A DNA stretch of 64,000 nucleotides from Pyropia yezoensis. Lineage: Eukaryota; Rhodophyta; Bangiophyceae; Bangiales; Bangiaceae. The position numbers and the translations under genes were made by a program. The stretch is from NCBI GenBank assembly GCA_009829735.1, contig CM020618.1, positions 26,074,788-26,138,787 of the forward strand, read 5' to 3'. The notes beneath the pieces were generated by a model that was not told where the DNA came from, ran no database searches, and saw only the letters and a list, made by a program, of their open reading frames with translations. Positions within the stretch are counted from its first letter, which is position 1; each line of letters opens with the position of its first letter. Below are positions 9,560-20,416 of this stretch, in pieces.

Positions 9560-10027
9560 TGTGGCAGTATTGACCCCCAGGTAGGGGGCAACACGTGCCA
9601 TGCAAGGGGCGGCAGGCCACTAGCCTGATCCGTTCCTCCCCCTGCATTTGGGTCCATATTCCCTAAGTTCGGGATAGTTAGCTTAGTAGTAAATCCAACT
9701 TGGATTTGAGGGTTTTCTGCATTTATCGTCTTGAATTTTCGTGTGGCCCGGTGGGCAGGTGCTGGGGTGGGAGATTCTGAGTGGCGAGATTCTGAGTGGA
9801 CCCTGGGGGGATAAGGGGAGGGACAGCGGGGCTTGGCCCTGCGTCCCCGTCCCGACCAAGAAACTGTTGGACCACACACCATCTTCTTGTTTGTCCGTGG
9901 GGGGATTGCCCCACAACAGGGATAGAGTGTGTGCGACTTGCACTTCTTCCGGTTCCCCCGACACGGGAGGCAGCCCTCGCACACCGCCCCAACTTGGGTA
10001 CTGTGTGTGCGAGTGGTTTTTGCCACA
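9560..10027 (+). repeat. LTR of family A copy A2, right boundary of an insertion into family B
   Basis: Complete 468-bp LTR from TGTGGCAG to TTTTTGCCACA. Immediately right of it, GACTAGGCTTCCC continues the family B pol sequence, as shown by the intact family B copy near 57340. GACTA is therefore the probable right-hand 5-bp target duplication; its partner is not in the window. Confidence 0.9.
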
Positions 10028-11105
10028 GACTAGGCTTCCCGTCATCGGGTTGCTGTCGCTCGGTGGTCTCGGCGACCGCCAGCACCTCAAGTGGGTCCAC
10101 TTGACCTTCCTTGTCAGGGGTAAGGATATCTCCTTCGTAGAGCTCGGCAATCCCGAGGATAGTTCCCTTCGGGAGGGTGACTGCCTTACGGCGATAGTTC
10201 GCCATCACTAGGAGGGACGACCCTCCTGATGGGAGGTCTATGAGACCGTTGGCCATGGTCAACCCATGGCGCTTGTACGTCCGCAAGTTGGACTTGACTC
10301 TGCAGATGCCTGCGAGGTCACAGCTAACCGGGAGGACTGTCTCCGACAACGGCTCAAAGCGAGTTCGCTTGGCCAACCGAAGTGTCTTCGGCTCGACACT
10401 TGCGTACACCTCAGCCACGTTAACGTGGCTCCCTTGTAGCGTCAGGTCCCTGACGATAGCCGTGTGTCCTCGCTTCGTCCCGTCGGCTTCTTGAAGCTCG
10501 ACGGTCCTCCGGCCTGGCCGGATTGCATCAACGTGAACGTTGATGAAGGTGCACCCCAGTATGCAGGGCACCGATAGGGTCTCACACACCAGGAAGTCGA
10601 CTTCCGTGGTGAGTTCCCCGATGGTAACCCGCAGCGACATCGCTGCTGTCGTACGAATGAGGCGACCATTTGCGTCCTTGATGGTGGGTCCCCGAGTCAC
10701 TCTGACTCTCGGAAGCTACTTGTCCGGGAGGGTATCCTTCCGGATAAGGTTGGGTCCAGCCCCTGTATCCAGTACAGGGTAGTACGATCGTGTCGACTGG
10801 GGGTCAACCCCCAGTGTGGCTGATACCTTGAAGTTCTCCAAGGTAAACAGCACGTGGCCTACACCGATATCCGGTGTAGCTCGGGCATCCTGAACAGGGC
10901 CCTTGTCTGGTTCCATGTGACGGGGCTTCCCGTCCTCTCCTCCCAACCTTGGTGGTTGGTCATCAATCCCCTGACGCCGTGTCGTCGGGGCCGGAAGGTG
11001 TACCCGGGGGTTGATGCGGCGTCGGCTCAACCGCGCTCTCCGTGGGGCTTTCCCCGCGGTACTCCGGGGTGGCTTGCTTGGGTTACCCCAGCGCCCCCCG
11101 GTCAT
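10028..11105 (-). pseudogene. pol: Family B pol fragment, protease region (copy B1)
   Basis: Start ATG at 11105, 8 bp after the gag stop as in the second copy. Aspartic protease motif DTGAGP is encoded near 10760. A nonsense codon (TAG at 10716-10718, Trp in the other copy) splits the reading frame, which then stays open through the post-protease linker until the family A LTR at 10027. Homologous to 56261-57340. Non-functional by both the stop and the truncation. Confidence 0.9.
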
Positions 11106-11113
11106 CCTTCCTC

Positions 11114-13297
11114 TTACTCGTTTCCCGCCCTTGGTAGGGTGCTGTCCGCCGGGACATCCGGCTGCGGAGGTGCCTCCTCGACGGCCAGTACTCCACCTGG
11201 AGCTGGCTGCCTACCCGGTGCGGGTCCGGGTGCTCTGGCGGGATACCCCCCGGTGGATGCCTTGCGGTGCGCCGCTGCCCGCCGAGACTCCTCGGGGATG
11301 AGTGGGCAGGAAGACACCCAGTGCTGGGGATCCCCACACAACATACATCCGGACGTGCCGGTCCCTCCTTGAGTTCGCATCGGGGTAGCCCCGTAGCTGC
11401 CGTTGCCTCCCTCGGGCGCCCGAGTGCCTGCTCCCTGGTAGGCCTTGGGTCCTTGGGTCAACCGGAACATGGACTCCCCCAACCGGTTGGGTCGGCCCGC
11501 AATCTGCGGAGGTGCCTCCGTACGTACTGCCCATGTAGGCAGGGGCTGGTGGGGGTTACCCGTAACCGGGGCATACCCCGTCGTCCGCACATACGGGACG
11601 CGCCGTCCCGCTCCCTCGTTGACCTGGAACTGGGTCCCAGCCGGGGCGATGTACGCTACCGTACCGTGCTCATCAATCACCGGCGTCGCCGGTAGCAACA
11701 GGTGGCCCTGTTGGTCAACTAGTGGTTCATCCTCGCCCGTAGGGGTATGTTCGGTCGCCACCAGTACTGGTGCGGCCTTAAGTTCTACCTTCTCTTGCCT
11801 CGGTACCGGGGTAAGACTCGGCTTGCCTCCCTCACCCTTGGGCTTCGGGGCCAAGGCACACTCCGGGTGTAGAACCCGGTAGGCGTCCCCTAGGGACTTG
11901 CACATATGCATCAGTCGACTGAAGTTCGTCCGGGCCGTATTGGCTCCCCGAGCGGATATCCGCACGTAGTTGGGTACTCCTGCGAACAGGATGGCCCGTA
12001 GCTCCCCTTCTCCGAGGAGCTTCCCCAGCTCGTAGTCGAGCTCTTGGATCCGGCGTCCAAACATCTCCTCATCCTCCCAGCTCTGGGCGGTGGCAGTGCG
12101 CAGGGCCCGGTAGTGGTCCTCGCACTTGTCCTCGCTGAGGTAACTGCTCAGCAGCTCCTTGAGAATCCCACGGTAATCCATGGGAGTGGCCGCGACCCTC
12201 GTTCCCGGCATCGGGGATGCCTGGCGAAGGATGCCTCGCACCCGTTCATCAACAAAGAACGGGAGGATCTCCAGGGCCAGCCCCTCGTTGACGAGCGCCT
12301 TGTCTGCGGCTGCCTTGAAGCTAGTCAAGAAGCCGATGACTGCCAACGGACGTCCGTTGGGGCCCCCGAACATAGGGACTCCCTTCATAAGGGTCTGCAT
12401 AGAGCGGATCGCTCGGTGCGACGTATTACGCATCGATTCCGATACGGTGGTAGATCGGTCTTCCAAACGATAACGTTCGGGAGTCAGTACCGACCTGAAG
12501 ACTTCGTTGACGATCTCCGTGTCAGCATCCTGGATATCCAGTCGCTTAGCCAGTTGATGAGCAAACTCATCGGACTCCATCCGCTTCAGTAGGCTCGCAG
12601 TTACCTGCGCGGTCATAGCTTCCACCACTGAAGATGGTACTTCAGGCATCTGCACTTCGGGAACCCGAGTTGCCTGGCCTCCTTCGTCGTGGGGATACTG
12701 TGAGAGGGTACCCCCTCCGCCAATAACCGACTCTCCACCGGCGTAAGTATCCGCCGGGTCGTGTCCGTGGAGTACGCTTCGGGTGCTCCGAGCGTATCGC
12801 TCCGTGTGGCTCCGTTCCAACTCTGCCGACGAGTCGGATCCATACCCCATTGTGTCCGGGGGCTGTCCAGGAGTAGCAACACCGGGGTTGACCCTGGTGG
12901 ACTCCGAAAGTAGTCCGGCCGGTTCGAACCGTACTGGTGTGGGAGGAACACGACGGGGTCCCGTCGTGTGGCGTGTTGACATCAACACTGCCATCGCGTC
13001 CTCCGTCCGCTCCTGGCGAGCGTCGAGTCCGGAAAACCGGGCCTCGATGCGGGCCAATGATGCCATCAGGGAATCCCCTGGTGAAGGAGGCGGCGGAGTG
13101 AGGTCGGTCGACGACAGTTGAGGCGGGCCCCCGCCTCCTGCCGTCCGAGCCGTGCCAAACGTCGATCCGGCACCTGAGAGCATTGGCGTCTCAATGTTGT
13201 CGATCGGGTTCCCGATCTCGGTTCCCGTAGTCACCTCCGGGGTCGGCGTCGACGCCGATCCGTCATCTTGAACGTTCCCCGTCTCTTGGGTAGACAT
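11114..13297 (-). CDS. gag: Gag of family B copy B1, 727 residues
   Basis: Start at ATG 13295-13297 (the frame has no earlier ATG). The N-terminal third is a Ser/Thr/Pro-rich acidic spacer with a short helical stretch; the middle is a capsid-like retrotransposon gag domain (about 11900-12600); the C-terminus has a zinc knuckle C-x2-C-x4-H-x4-C near 11320. The protein ends AGNE, as does the family A gag. Same length as the gag at 54069-56252, but here without stops. Gag forms the cytoplasmic particle that packages element RNA. Intact although its pol is broken. Confidence 0.92.
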   Translation of the reverse strand: MSTQETGNVQDDGSASTPTPEVTTGTEIGNPIDNIETPMLSGAGSTFGTARTAGGGGPPQLSSTDLTPPPPSPGDSLMASLARIEARFSGLDARQERTEDAMAVLMSTRHTTGPRRVPPTPVRFEPAGLLSESTRVNPGVATPGQPPDTMGYGSDSSAELERSHTERYARSTRSVLHGHDPADTYAGGESVIGGGGTLSQYPHDEGGQATRVPEVQMPEVPSSVVEAMTAQVTASLLKRMESDEFAHQLAKRLDIQDADTEIVNEVFRSVLTPERYRLEDRSTTVSESMRNTSHRAIRSMQTLMKGVPMFGGPNGRPLAVIGFLTSFKAAADKALVNEGLALEILPFFVDERVRGILRQASPMPGTRVAATPMDYRGILKELLSSYLSEDKCEDHYRALRTATAQSWEDEEMFGRRIQELDYELGKLLGEGELRAILFAGVPNYVRISARGANTARTNFSRLMHMCKSLGDAYRVLHPECALAPKPKGEGGKPSLTPVPRQEKVELKAAPVLVATEHTPTGEDEPLVDQQGHLLLPATPVIDEHGTVAYIAPAGTQFQVNEGAGRRVPYVRTTGYAPVTGNPHQPLPTWAVRTEAPPQIAGRPNRLGESMFRLTQGPKAYQGAGTRAPEGGNGSYGATPMRTQGGTGTSGCMLCGDPQHWVSSCPLIPEESRRAAAHRKASTGGYPARAPGPAPGRQPAPGGVLAVEEAPPQPDVPADSTLPRAGNE

Positions 13298-13503
13298 AGT
13301 CACAATCAGTCAACCGACGTAACAATCACCACGAATAAGAGAGCGAGGGGGTAGATTGGGGAGAGTAACAGTAGATCACAGTCAAAGGTAAAAACTCAAC
13401 ACAATCGATCAGGTCACAACACCACGAGTACAAGAAAAGGACCGGATCCCCATCCGTGTGCCAGGGCCGAAGACGGCGTCACCACAAGGGTGACGGAAAC
13501 CCG

Positions 13504-13521
13504 TCCCCTGCTGCTCCACCA
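13504..13521 (-). other. Primer-binding site, family B copy B1
   Basis: On the minus strand TGGTGGAGCAGCAGGGGA follows one base after the LTR end. It starts with TGG, the complement of the tRNA CCA tail, as expected for a tRNA primer site. The same sequence follows the 5' LTRs of B2 and C, and a degenerate form follows that of F. I cannot assign the tRNA. Confidence 0.85.
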
Positions 13522-13522
13522 A

Positions 13523-13885
13523 TGTAGCACAATAGGAATCCGTCGCACGTCCACTCTCAGGGAACACTCACCAAGGGGGATCGGCACCAACGTCACCGGG
13601 AGGCCAAGGTTGCTGTCCTTGGAGCGCAAGCCACGGGACCAAGGTGGGAGCCCAAATGGGAGGGGTTTGTTGTTCTACCTTGGCCGGCGGTGGATTCGCC
13701 GCCGGCCCCCAAGTTATAAACCCTCGGAGACACTACTAACTACCCTCCACCCCAAGATGCAAGTCCCTCTGGTCATACGTAACTTATAGATACCGTGACC
13801 AGTACGAACTATCAAATTGAAAGTTAAGGGTTAGAAGTAGCCCCTCTAATATTAGGGTTACAATACGGCCAACCATATTGCTACA
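13523..13885 (-). repeat. 5' LTR of family B copy B1
   Basis: 363 bp bounded by TGTAGCA/TGCTACA terminal inverted repeats (read on -). It carries the TATA-like TTTATAA followed by a GC-rich hairpin, and the CCCTAATATTAG palindrome arm near its start. Matches 53539-53903. Its outer edge at 13885/13886 is the junction with a helicase coding sequence. Confidence 0.92.
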
Positions 13886-14747
13886 CCGGCGCGCTTACGC
13901 AACCAGGTGCTTGACGAGTGTGGCGCCCCCCTCCGTGGCTGTTGAGCCCGGCGCGGTCGTGCTGTTGACGCGGCCAGTCGATGGGATTCCGTCGGCGACG
14001 CAAGGGGTCATCACAGCATGCAAGGAGGACCATATCTCCTGCCTGTTATCCGGTCGCTCTGTACGGGTGCCGCTGGTCGGCTTTGATGTGATTGACAACT
14101 GTAACGTGCGCTTGGCAACTCGCTTTGCTCTGCCGGTCATCCTCGCTTGGGCCATGAGGATCCATCGTGCCCAAGGCTCCTCCCTCGACTCCCTCGCGGT
14201 GGACTTCACAAATCTTCGCTGGCGTCAGCCTGGCCTCGTGTACACCGGTCTTTCTCGCTGCCGCTCTTTTAATCGCTTGCTTGTGCGTGGGCTGCGGCTG
14301 GACATGGTTTGTGTGTGCGATAGTGCTCTTTCGTTTGAGGCTTCGCACTGGAGGAAAGGGCGACCCACTCAGGCGGCCAGGCGTGCACCACCTCGGGCGG
14401 CCGGGAGTGCCCGGCGGCGGGCGGCCGCCGTCACCGTCTCTTCCCAATCGAGAAAGCCGACGGGCGCCAATGCAGCGGGTGGGCAGGTGTCGCGGGCTCG
14501 GCGAGCGGGCGGGAGAAAGGGCCACCGCCGTGTGCGGCGGGCCGTGCACGGCGGCGAGGAGCCGCCGTCGCAGACCCCACCAGTGCGCCAGCGCGGCAGG
14601 AGCCGACGCGAAGGATGTGCCGTGAGGGTGGGCGACAGTGGTGGCGGCGCGGCCACCGCGCGTGGGCTCGGTGGGCGCGCCTACGGCACTGCTCGGACTG
14701 TCCCATCTCGTTTGCCCGCACTTATAGATGGCCCACCACCAAACTGA
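13886..14747 (+). pseudogene. Pif1-like DNA helicase, C-terminal fragment interrupted by an LTR
   Basis: The open frame continues out of the LTR to a stop at 14745-14747. Encoded residues show a late-Pif1/RecD helicase pattern: a beta-rich segment with VLLTRPVDG, then motif V-like LAWAMRIHRAQGSSLD and motif VI-like VYTGLSRCRSFN, followed by a basic low-complexity tail. The Walker A/B half is absent, so this is the 3' part of a gene split by insertion of B1. Such helicases occur as host genes and inside Helitrons and other large mobile elements; the sequence here does not decide which. Confidence 0.75.
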
Positions 14748-14846
14748 GTTCCGAAATGACGAGCAAGAAGAGCCACGCCAAACATTCCATCGCCAGGTGT
14801 GCCAGTGCGCGCGTGTTTCCCAAAAGGCGTCACGGCCAGCACCAAC

Positions 14847-17422
14847 CTAGGGCGCCAGAAAGCGAGCATCCCAGAGTAGGAGAGACCGCAAACCACGCTC
14901 CGCATCCCCATTAGCGACGTCTGCCATTGTTCCCGGCAGAATAAGGTCGCGGAAGTGTTCCTTCCTGTAGAGAGCAAATGCAGAGCTCTCGTAGAAAGCA
15001 GAGGTGAAGGGATAGTCTGCAGCATCCCTGCCTTCCACGCACTGCACTCCAAAAACTTCCACTGCAGGTATGTGTTCCATGAGGTCCGCGAGCTGCTTTT
15101 CCTGGCTGTTGTTTGGAGTAGGCGGCGCCAACTCGGGCTCAGCCGCACGCCACACCAAACCAGTACCAAGCAGGACAGCATCGTGCTCACGAGTGGGCCT
15201 GTCAAACAGTTTGACCCTCGGCCTGCGCGGCGGAATGAAAAATGACACGCGCGTTAGGATCGGTGCCCACAAGAAGAAACACATTCACCATCTTCACGCT
15301 GCATCTGCGCGTCGATGGGGCGCCATACGCCTGCCACAACGACGCAAGAACGAAAGTGAGCGTCGCACATCAAAAAAGCTTACCCAATGGCATCGATGGG
15401 CCACGCGATCTTGTAGGAGAAGCCAATGGAGGAAAGAGGCACGGGCACGATGGAAGGGTTTCCCTTCTCGAGACACAGTGCGGGGTCCTCTCCAAACGGG
15501 TAAGGTACGTCGGCACAGCCGTCTGCCAATCTCTTGAGGAATACGGCGACAAGAGTGGAAGAAAGAGGGGAGGAGTGAAAGTCAGCAAACTCCGGGTGTA
15601 CGTCCGCTTCCGCCACAACTCGTTCCCCGACCAAAAGGCGACGTGCGGCGTGCAGCCGCACAACATGCGTGATAACTCCTCCATCAGCGGATACCCTGCC
15701 CGTGGCGCCACGATCACCACCGTCTGGTCGTTCCACTGAAGCAGCTGCTCCAGGAGCCGCCGAAAGAGAAGATGCCATGGGAGGGGGAGATGCCAAGTTA
15801 GGAAAAGTTGCAGCCGCACCCCTCGTCACAGGTTGATCAACTGAGGTAACTCCGCCTGGCGTTGCTGGTGGGCTAGAGCTTCGTGTTGCAGACCGTACGC
15901 GCTTCCTGCTGCTCCTCCCCGTACATGCAACACCGTGGGTCGGGCGCGTGCTCATGGATGACACCACCGCTGGAGCACGCGCGCCGCCTGCAAAAATGGC
16001 CAGCAGCCAGAGGAAGAATGCATCGCGCCGCGTCTTCATCAACAGGATCACCGCAAGGGTTTCGTCGTTCTTCATGCCGTGCGAGTTGTTCAGCGTGGGG
16101 CAGCTGATTTTCTGCTTCTTGCCGGGTGCTCAAACGAGATCTCTGCCCCCCGCACAATGTCCGGCGTGAGCTGCCGGTAGGAGTGGTTGACTTTGGCGTA
16201 CGAGCTGTCCTCCTCGTTCGCACGCCTGACCAGCGTGTCGACAACAAACTTGTACAGGCCGCAAAACTCAAGCAGCACTGTCCGCATCGTGGCGTCCGGG
16301 TCCGATCTCATCAGCTCGTCCACGGTCTCTTTCACCACCGCCGGGGAAACAAAAATCTCGAACGGCGCAGCCTCCGGAGGATCCCGCCTGCTTGGACCGC
16401 GTCCAGTGGGAAGTGCCATGCGCTGCGGGGGAATAGTCAGGCCAGGCTTCACAAAGTCGGACGGGAGCTCGTATACACCAGACGGCCGTCCAGGATCTTT
16501 TCGACCGGCGTCAACAATCGGGTTCCCCGCCACTGACGAATCTCGGCTCTGACCCGCCACACCAGGAGGGGGAGTCGGCGAGGGATTCCGATGGTGAGGG
16601 TGACGGAGATGGAGCACGAGGGGGGCGCGCCGTCGATACAGGGGGTGCCTCGGAGGGTGCGCCAGACGCGTTCATGACGCCCGACGCAGGTCCACCTCCT
16701 CCAAGAGCTCTGCTGACATGCTCCTCCAGCTCACGCTCTTGATCAGCGCCGTGTAGAGCTCCACCGCGAACGAGCACGGGTGCAGGAATCTGCTCACCTC
16801 CGTCATCGACGCGTGCAATGTCACCCACTGCATCAGTGTCAACCGCGACGTGTCCTTCCGCGACATCGATGGCGTCCATGGGGTCGTCAAACCGGTCGCC
16901 GCCGTCGCCTGCCAATACGCAGCTAGCCGCACCAGGGAAGCCAGGCAGTCCTGGCGCGCCGTCTGCGCGCTGCACCTCACTGGGATTCTCGAGGCGATCT
17001 GGCCCGCCGCGTGAAGTCCTTTGCCTTTCGGCAGCCAGCTGCTGAATGGCAGTAACGATGCTGTCCACGCCCACAGTTAGCTGCGCTATAGACTGAGCTG
17101 ATGCCTCAGGCCACATCTGCCCGTCCATGCACCCTGAGACGTATAGAAGCATACCATCGCGACCATCCATGCGCGCCACAGTCACTGAGAGAAGCACCTC
17201 TCCATTGGTGCACTCCTGCATCTTGACGCACGTCTCCTGGACGGTGCGGGCAAGGTACCCAAAAGCATGACTCGAGGTGAGGCCGAGCAGCCCGATCGCT
17301 TCGGCAGTAGACCCGATGACGTCCATGGCGCTGAAGAACGCCCGGCACGTCCAATCCGCAAGAGCGACCGAGGCAAAGGACGAAGGGCCACCACAGCCCG
17401 CCGCAGACCCCCACCACCGCAC
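14847..17422 (-). pseudogene. Possible degraded or intron-containing gene, product not recognised
   Basis: Four minus-strand open stretches follow one another in different frames: 17422-16511 (303 codons), 16617-16090, 16075-15380 and 15284-14847. Several parts have protein-like composition (for example segments containing YELPSDFVKPGL, EFCGLYKFVVDTLVRR, FALYRKEHFRDLILP) rather than the Arg/Pro/Ala repeats of random GC-rich ORFs. Frame changes could be introns or indels; I could not set splice sites with confidence. It converges on the helicase fragment. I recognise no domain. Confidence 0.3.
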
Positions 17423-18885
17423 GCCGCAGCAACAATGCCGCCACTTCCTCGCCGGCCGGCAGGGGGCAGGAGGCGGGCGGCCCCGCCAGCTGCGGCGCGG
17501 ACCGCCAAAAACAGCCGGCCGGCCCGGAGCGCCGCGGCCGCCGCAACCCGCCGCGGCACGCCGCCCGGCCTAGCCCCACGCGACCACGCGCGGAAGCACC
17601 AACGGCGCCACGTCTTCGCCAGCCGGTGAGGGGCAGAAGGCGTCTGGTCCCACCACCAGCGGCGCGGACCGCCAAAAGCGGCCGGCCGGCCCGTATCGCC
17701 GCGGCCGCCGCAACCCGCCGCAGATCCACACCACGGCGCGCGGCAACAACAATGCCGGGACGTTCTCGCCAGCCGGCGGGGGGCTAGAGCCGGACCGCCC
17801 CGCCAGCGGAGACGCTGCCACTGGAAAACCGCCGTCCACTGCGGATCGCCGCGCCCGCCGCAACCCGCCGCGGCAAGCCGCCCACCTCAGCCTCAGACTA
17901 CCGTGCGCGGCATCAACCACGCCGCTGCGTCCTCGCCGGCCGGCGGGGGGCAGAAGGCGGGCGGCCCCGCCAGCGGCGCCGTGGACCGCCAAAAACGGCC
18001 GGTCTGCCCGGATCGCCGCGGCCGCCGCAACTCGCGGCAAACTCACACCACCGCGCGCGGCAGCAACAATGCCGCCATTTCCTTGCCGGCCGGCGGGGGA
18101 CAGAACGAGGGCGGCCCCGCCAGCGGCGGCGCGGACCGCCAAAAACAGCCGGCCGGCCCGGATCGCCGCGGCCGCCGCAACCCGCCGCACCACCCCGCCC
18201 GGCAGAGCCCCACACCACCGCGCGCGGCAGCAACAACGCCGCCACGTCCTCGCCGGCCGGCGGGGGGCAGAAGGCGGGCCCCCGCCAGCGGCGGCGCGGA
18301 CCGCCTAAAGCTGTCGGCCGGCGCAGATCGCCGCGGCCGCCGCAACCCGCCACAAATCCACGCCACCGCGCGCGGCAGCAACAACGCCGTCACTTCCTCG
18401 CCGTCCAGCGGGGGCAGAAGGCGGGCGGCCCCGCCAGCGACGGCGCGGACCGCCAAAAACGGCCGGCCGGCCCGGATCGCCGCGGCCGCCGCCACCCACC
18501 GCCACACCACGGAGCGCGGCAGGTCTCCAGGGCCTCGCCGGCCGGTAGAGGGCAGGAGCCAGGCGGGCCCGCGAGTGATGGTGCGGACCGTCAAAAACTG
18601 CAGGCGCGGATCGTCGCGCCCGCCGCCACCCACCGCCGCCCGCCGGAGCCCCACACCACCGCCCACGGCAGCCAAAATGCCGCCACGTCCTCGCCCGCTG
18701 GCGTTGTTCAGGAGGCGGGCGGCCGCGCCGGCGGCGGCGCGGACGGTCAAAAACTGCCGGCCGGCGCGGATCGCCGCGGCCGCCCGCCGCGGATCGCCGC
18801 GGCCGCCGCCACCCACCGCCGCGCGCCGCAGAACCACACCACCACGCACAGCAGAAGCGACGCCGCCACGTCCTTGACAGCTGGG
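17400..18885. repeat. GC-rich satellite array with about 150/166-bp alternating units
   Basis: The core ATCGCCGCGGCCGCCGC (or a close variant) recurs at about 17528 (variant), 17695, 17845, 18012, 18162, 18327, 18476, 18610, 18770 and 18793. The spacings are about 167, 150, 167, 150, 165, 149, 134, 160 and 23, so units alternate between two lengths and form a higher-order dimer of about 316 bp. Every unit also has a GCGGACCGCCAAAAACNGCCGG-type block. All frames on both strands are partly open from composition alone; I do not read them as genes. Confidence 0.85.
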
Positions 18886-19046
18886 CAACAGTGGACTTTT
18901 CTTTTCGCGTTCTAATTCTACCAACTCTCGAGAAGTATTATCTTTTCATATGTTCGTTCCGCGTCGCACGAGGTTCAGTGGCAATTTGATGATACAGTTT
19001 TGGGGCGCGTGTCATGCGATCATAACGCCGTCGGCGGCGGTCGCCT
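18886..19046. other. Unassigned sequence between satellite and family F fragment
   Basis: About 160 bp of lower GC content with no recognisable gene. The family F reverse-transcriptase sequence breaks off at about 19047, so this holds an old rearrangement boundary. Confidence 0.4.
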
Positions 19047-20413
19047 GCCGGCGTTAGCGAGTAGCCCAAAGATCTCTTCCAGGTGTTCCAGATGTTCCGT
19101 AGGGTTCTTCGAGAAAACAATAATATCGTCCAGGTACGCAAGGCACGTCTTCCACTTAACCCCGGACAGGATCATGTCGATGGCCCGTTGAAACGTAGCC
19201 GGAGCGTTCGTAAGACCAAAGGGGAGCCTTATGTACCGGAAGGTTCCTTCGTGACACGTGAACGTCGTCTTATCCTGGTCCTCGGCAGCAACAGGGATCT
19301 GCCAGTAACCACAGTTCGCGTCCAACATCGAAAACACGGTTGCTTCTCCCAGAAAGTCGATACAGTCGTCCATCCTCGGTAACGGGCACGTGTCCTTAAC
19401 CGTCACATCGTTCAGTCTGCGGTAGTCAACACAGAACCGCGAGGTACCATCGGGCTTAGGGACCAAGACAACCGGGAACGACCACTCAGCCTGAGACGGT
19501 TCAATGACCCCAAGCTTGGTCTGCTTTTCCACTTGTTCCTTGATCAGGTCCCGATGATGGAGCCCGGTACGGTACGGTTGGGAACGAATAGCTTGGCCCC
19601 ATCCTTCAAAGTGATCCGGTGGGGTGTCACATCAATACGTCCCAGTTGTCCGTCCCAAAGACCCTTGTAGCGTTCCAAAAGTTCACGTACAGCCTGGTGA
19701 AGTTCAGGCGGGATCAGCTCGTACGCTACCTTGGGCATCATGACCGGGGTTCCGTCTGACGTCTTTCCATTTGTATCCGGCTCGGGTACCGTGGTTCCGT
19801 CGGATGCCTCGGGGGTGTCGCCCCCCGGTGACGACGCTTGACCCGGCGTGTTCCCTCGCTCGGTTCCCAGCGTAGCAATAGGGTCAGCCCCCTCACTAGG
19901 GGCCGGCAAGTAATCAGTGGGGACCTCGAGCACGGGTCCGTCGTACGAAATAGCGAGGCCTACGGCGAAGTTCTTGGGCAAGTTGACCGCCCGGTTCGAG
20001 ATGTTCATGAAATGGATCCGGAAGTCTCGCCGGGTCCGTACGTTAACCAGGGCGTTAAGCAGACGGAGACCTTTCGTAGCCATCTTGTGCGGTCGTTCAT
20101 ACAGTAACAACGTCCGTTTGTTCCGCACTTGACGTAGACCGCTTGCAGGGATCGGGGTGCCAAAGTTACACCCTTAGAGAGAGGTACAGGGCAGAAGGAT
20201 CCTGGCGTACGGGGTAACCCTCAACATGAAAAGCGTTCTGGATCTTTCCGTCCCACGTTCTCTTGGCGTATGTCAGGAAACCCAGGTTCCAAAGCACAGA
20301 CTCAGTTCCAGGGTAGATCGCCTTAACGTGTTCCTTCTGAAAGTCCATCCCGAGGATCAACGGTACCGAGAGGGCCCTGACCACGAGGAACTCGAACTCC
20401 ATGGGCTTCCCGC
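19047..20413 (-). pseudogene. pol: Family F pol fragment: end of protease and N-terminal reverse transcriptase
   Basis: From the right: protease C-terminal part (SVPLILGMDFQKEHV near 20340), a linker, then RT with FCVDYRRLND near 19430, PLPRMDD and YLDDIIVFS near 19121-19135. Broken by frame changes near 20160 and 19540, and the RT thumb is lost at 19047. Clearly Ty3/gypsy and distinct from families A and B at the protein level. Confidence 0.88.
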
Positions 20414-20416
20414 TCA

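Larger units (their letters stand above)
10028..13885 (-). mobile_element. Family B Ty3/gypsy element, copy B1 (partial: 5' LTR, gag, start of pol)
   Basis: Reverse-strand copy of the element at 53539-64000, running from its 5' LTR at the right down to mid-pol at 10028, where the family A LTR interrupts it. RT, RNase H and integrase are not in the window; if the A1/A2 duplication is an artefact they should lie left of the window. At its right end it interrupts a helicase gene. Confidence 0.9.

Noticed and set aside
9181..10026. Minus-strand ORF of 281 codons through the family A LTR
   Set aside because: It runs from aORF leader into LTR; similar LTR-crossing ORFs occur in the other copies by shared sequence and show no domain.
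17570..18924. ORFs of 200-324 codons on both strands at 17.5-18.9 kb
   Set aside because: Ala/Arg/Pro/Gly repeats produced by the satellite; open in several frames at once.
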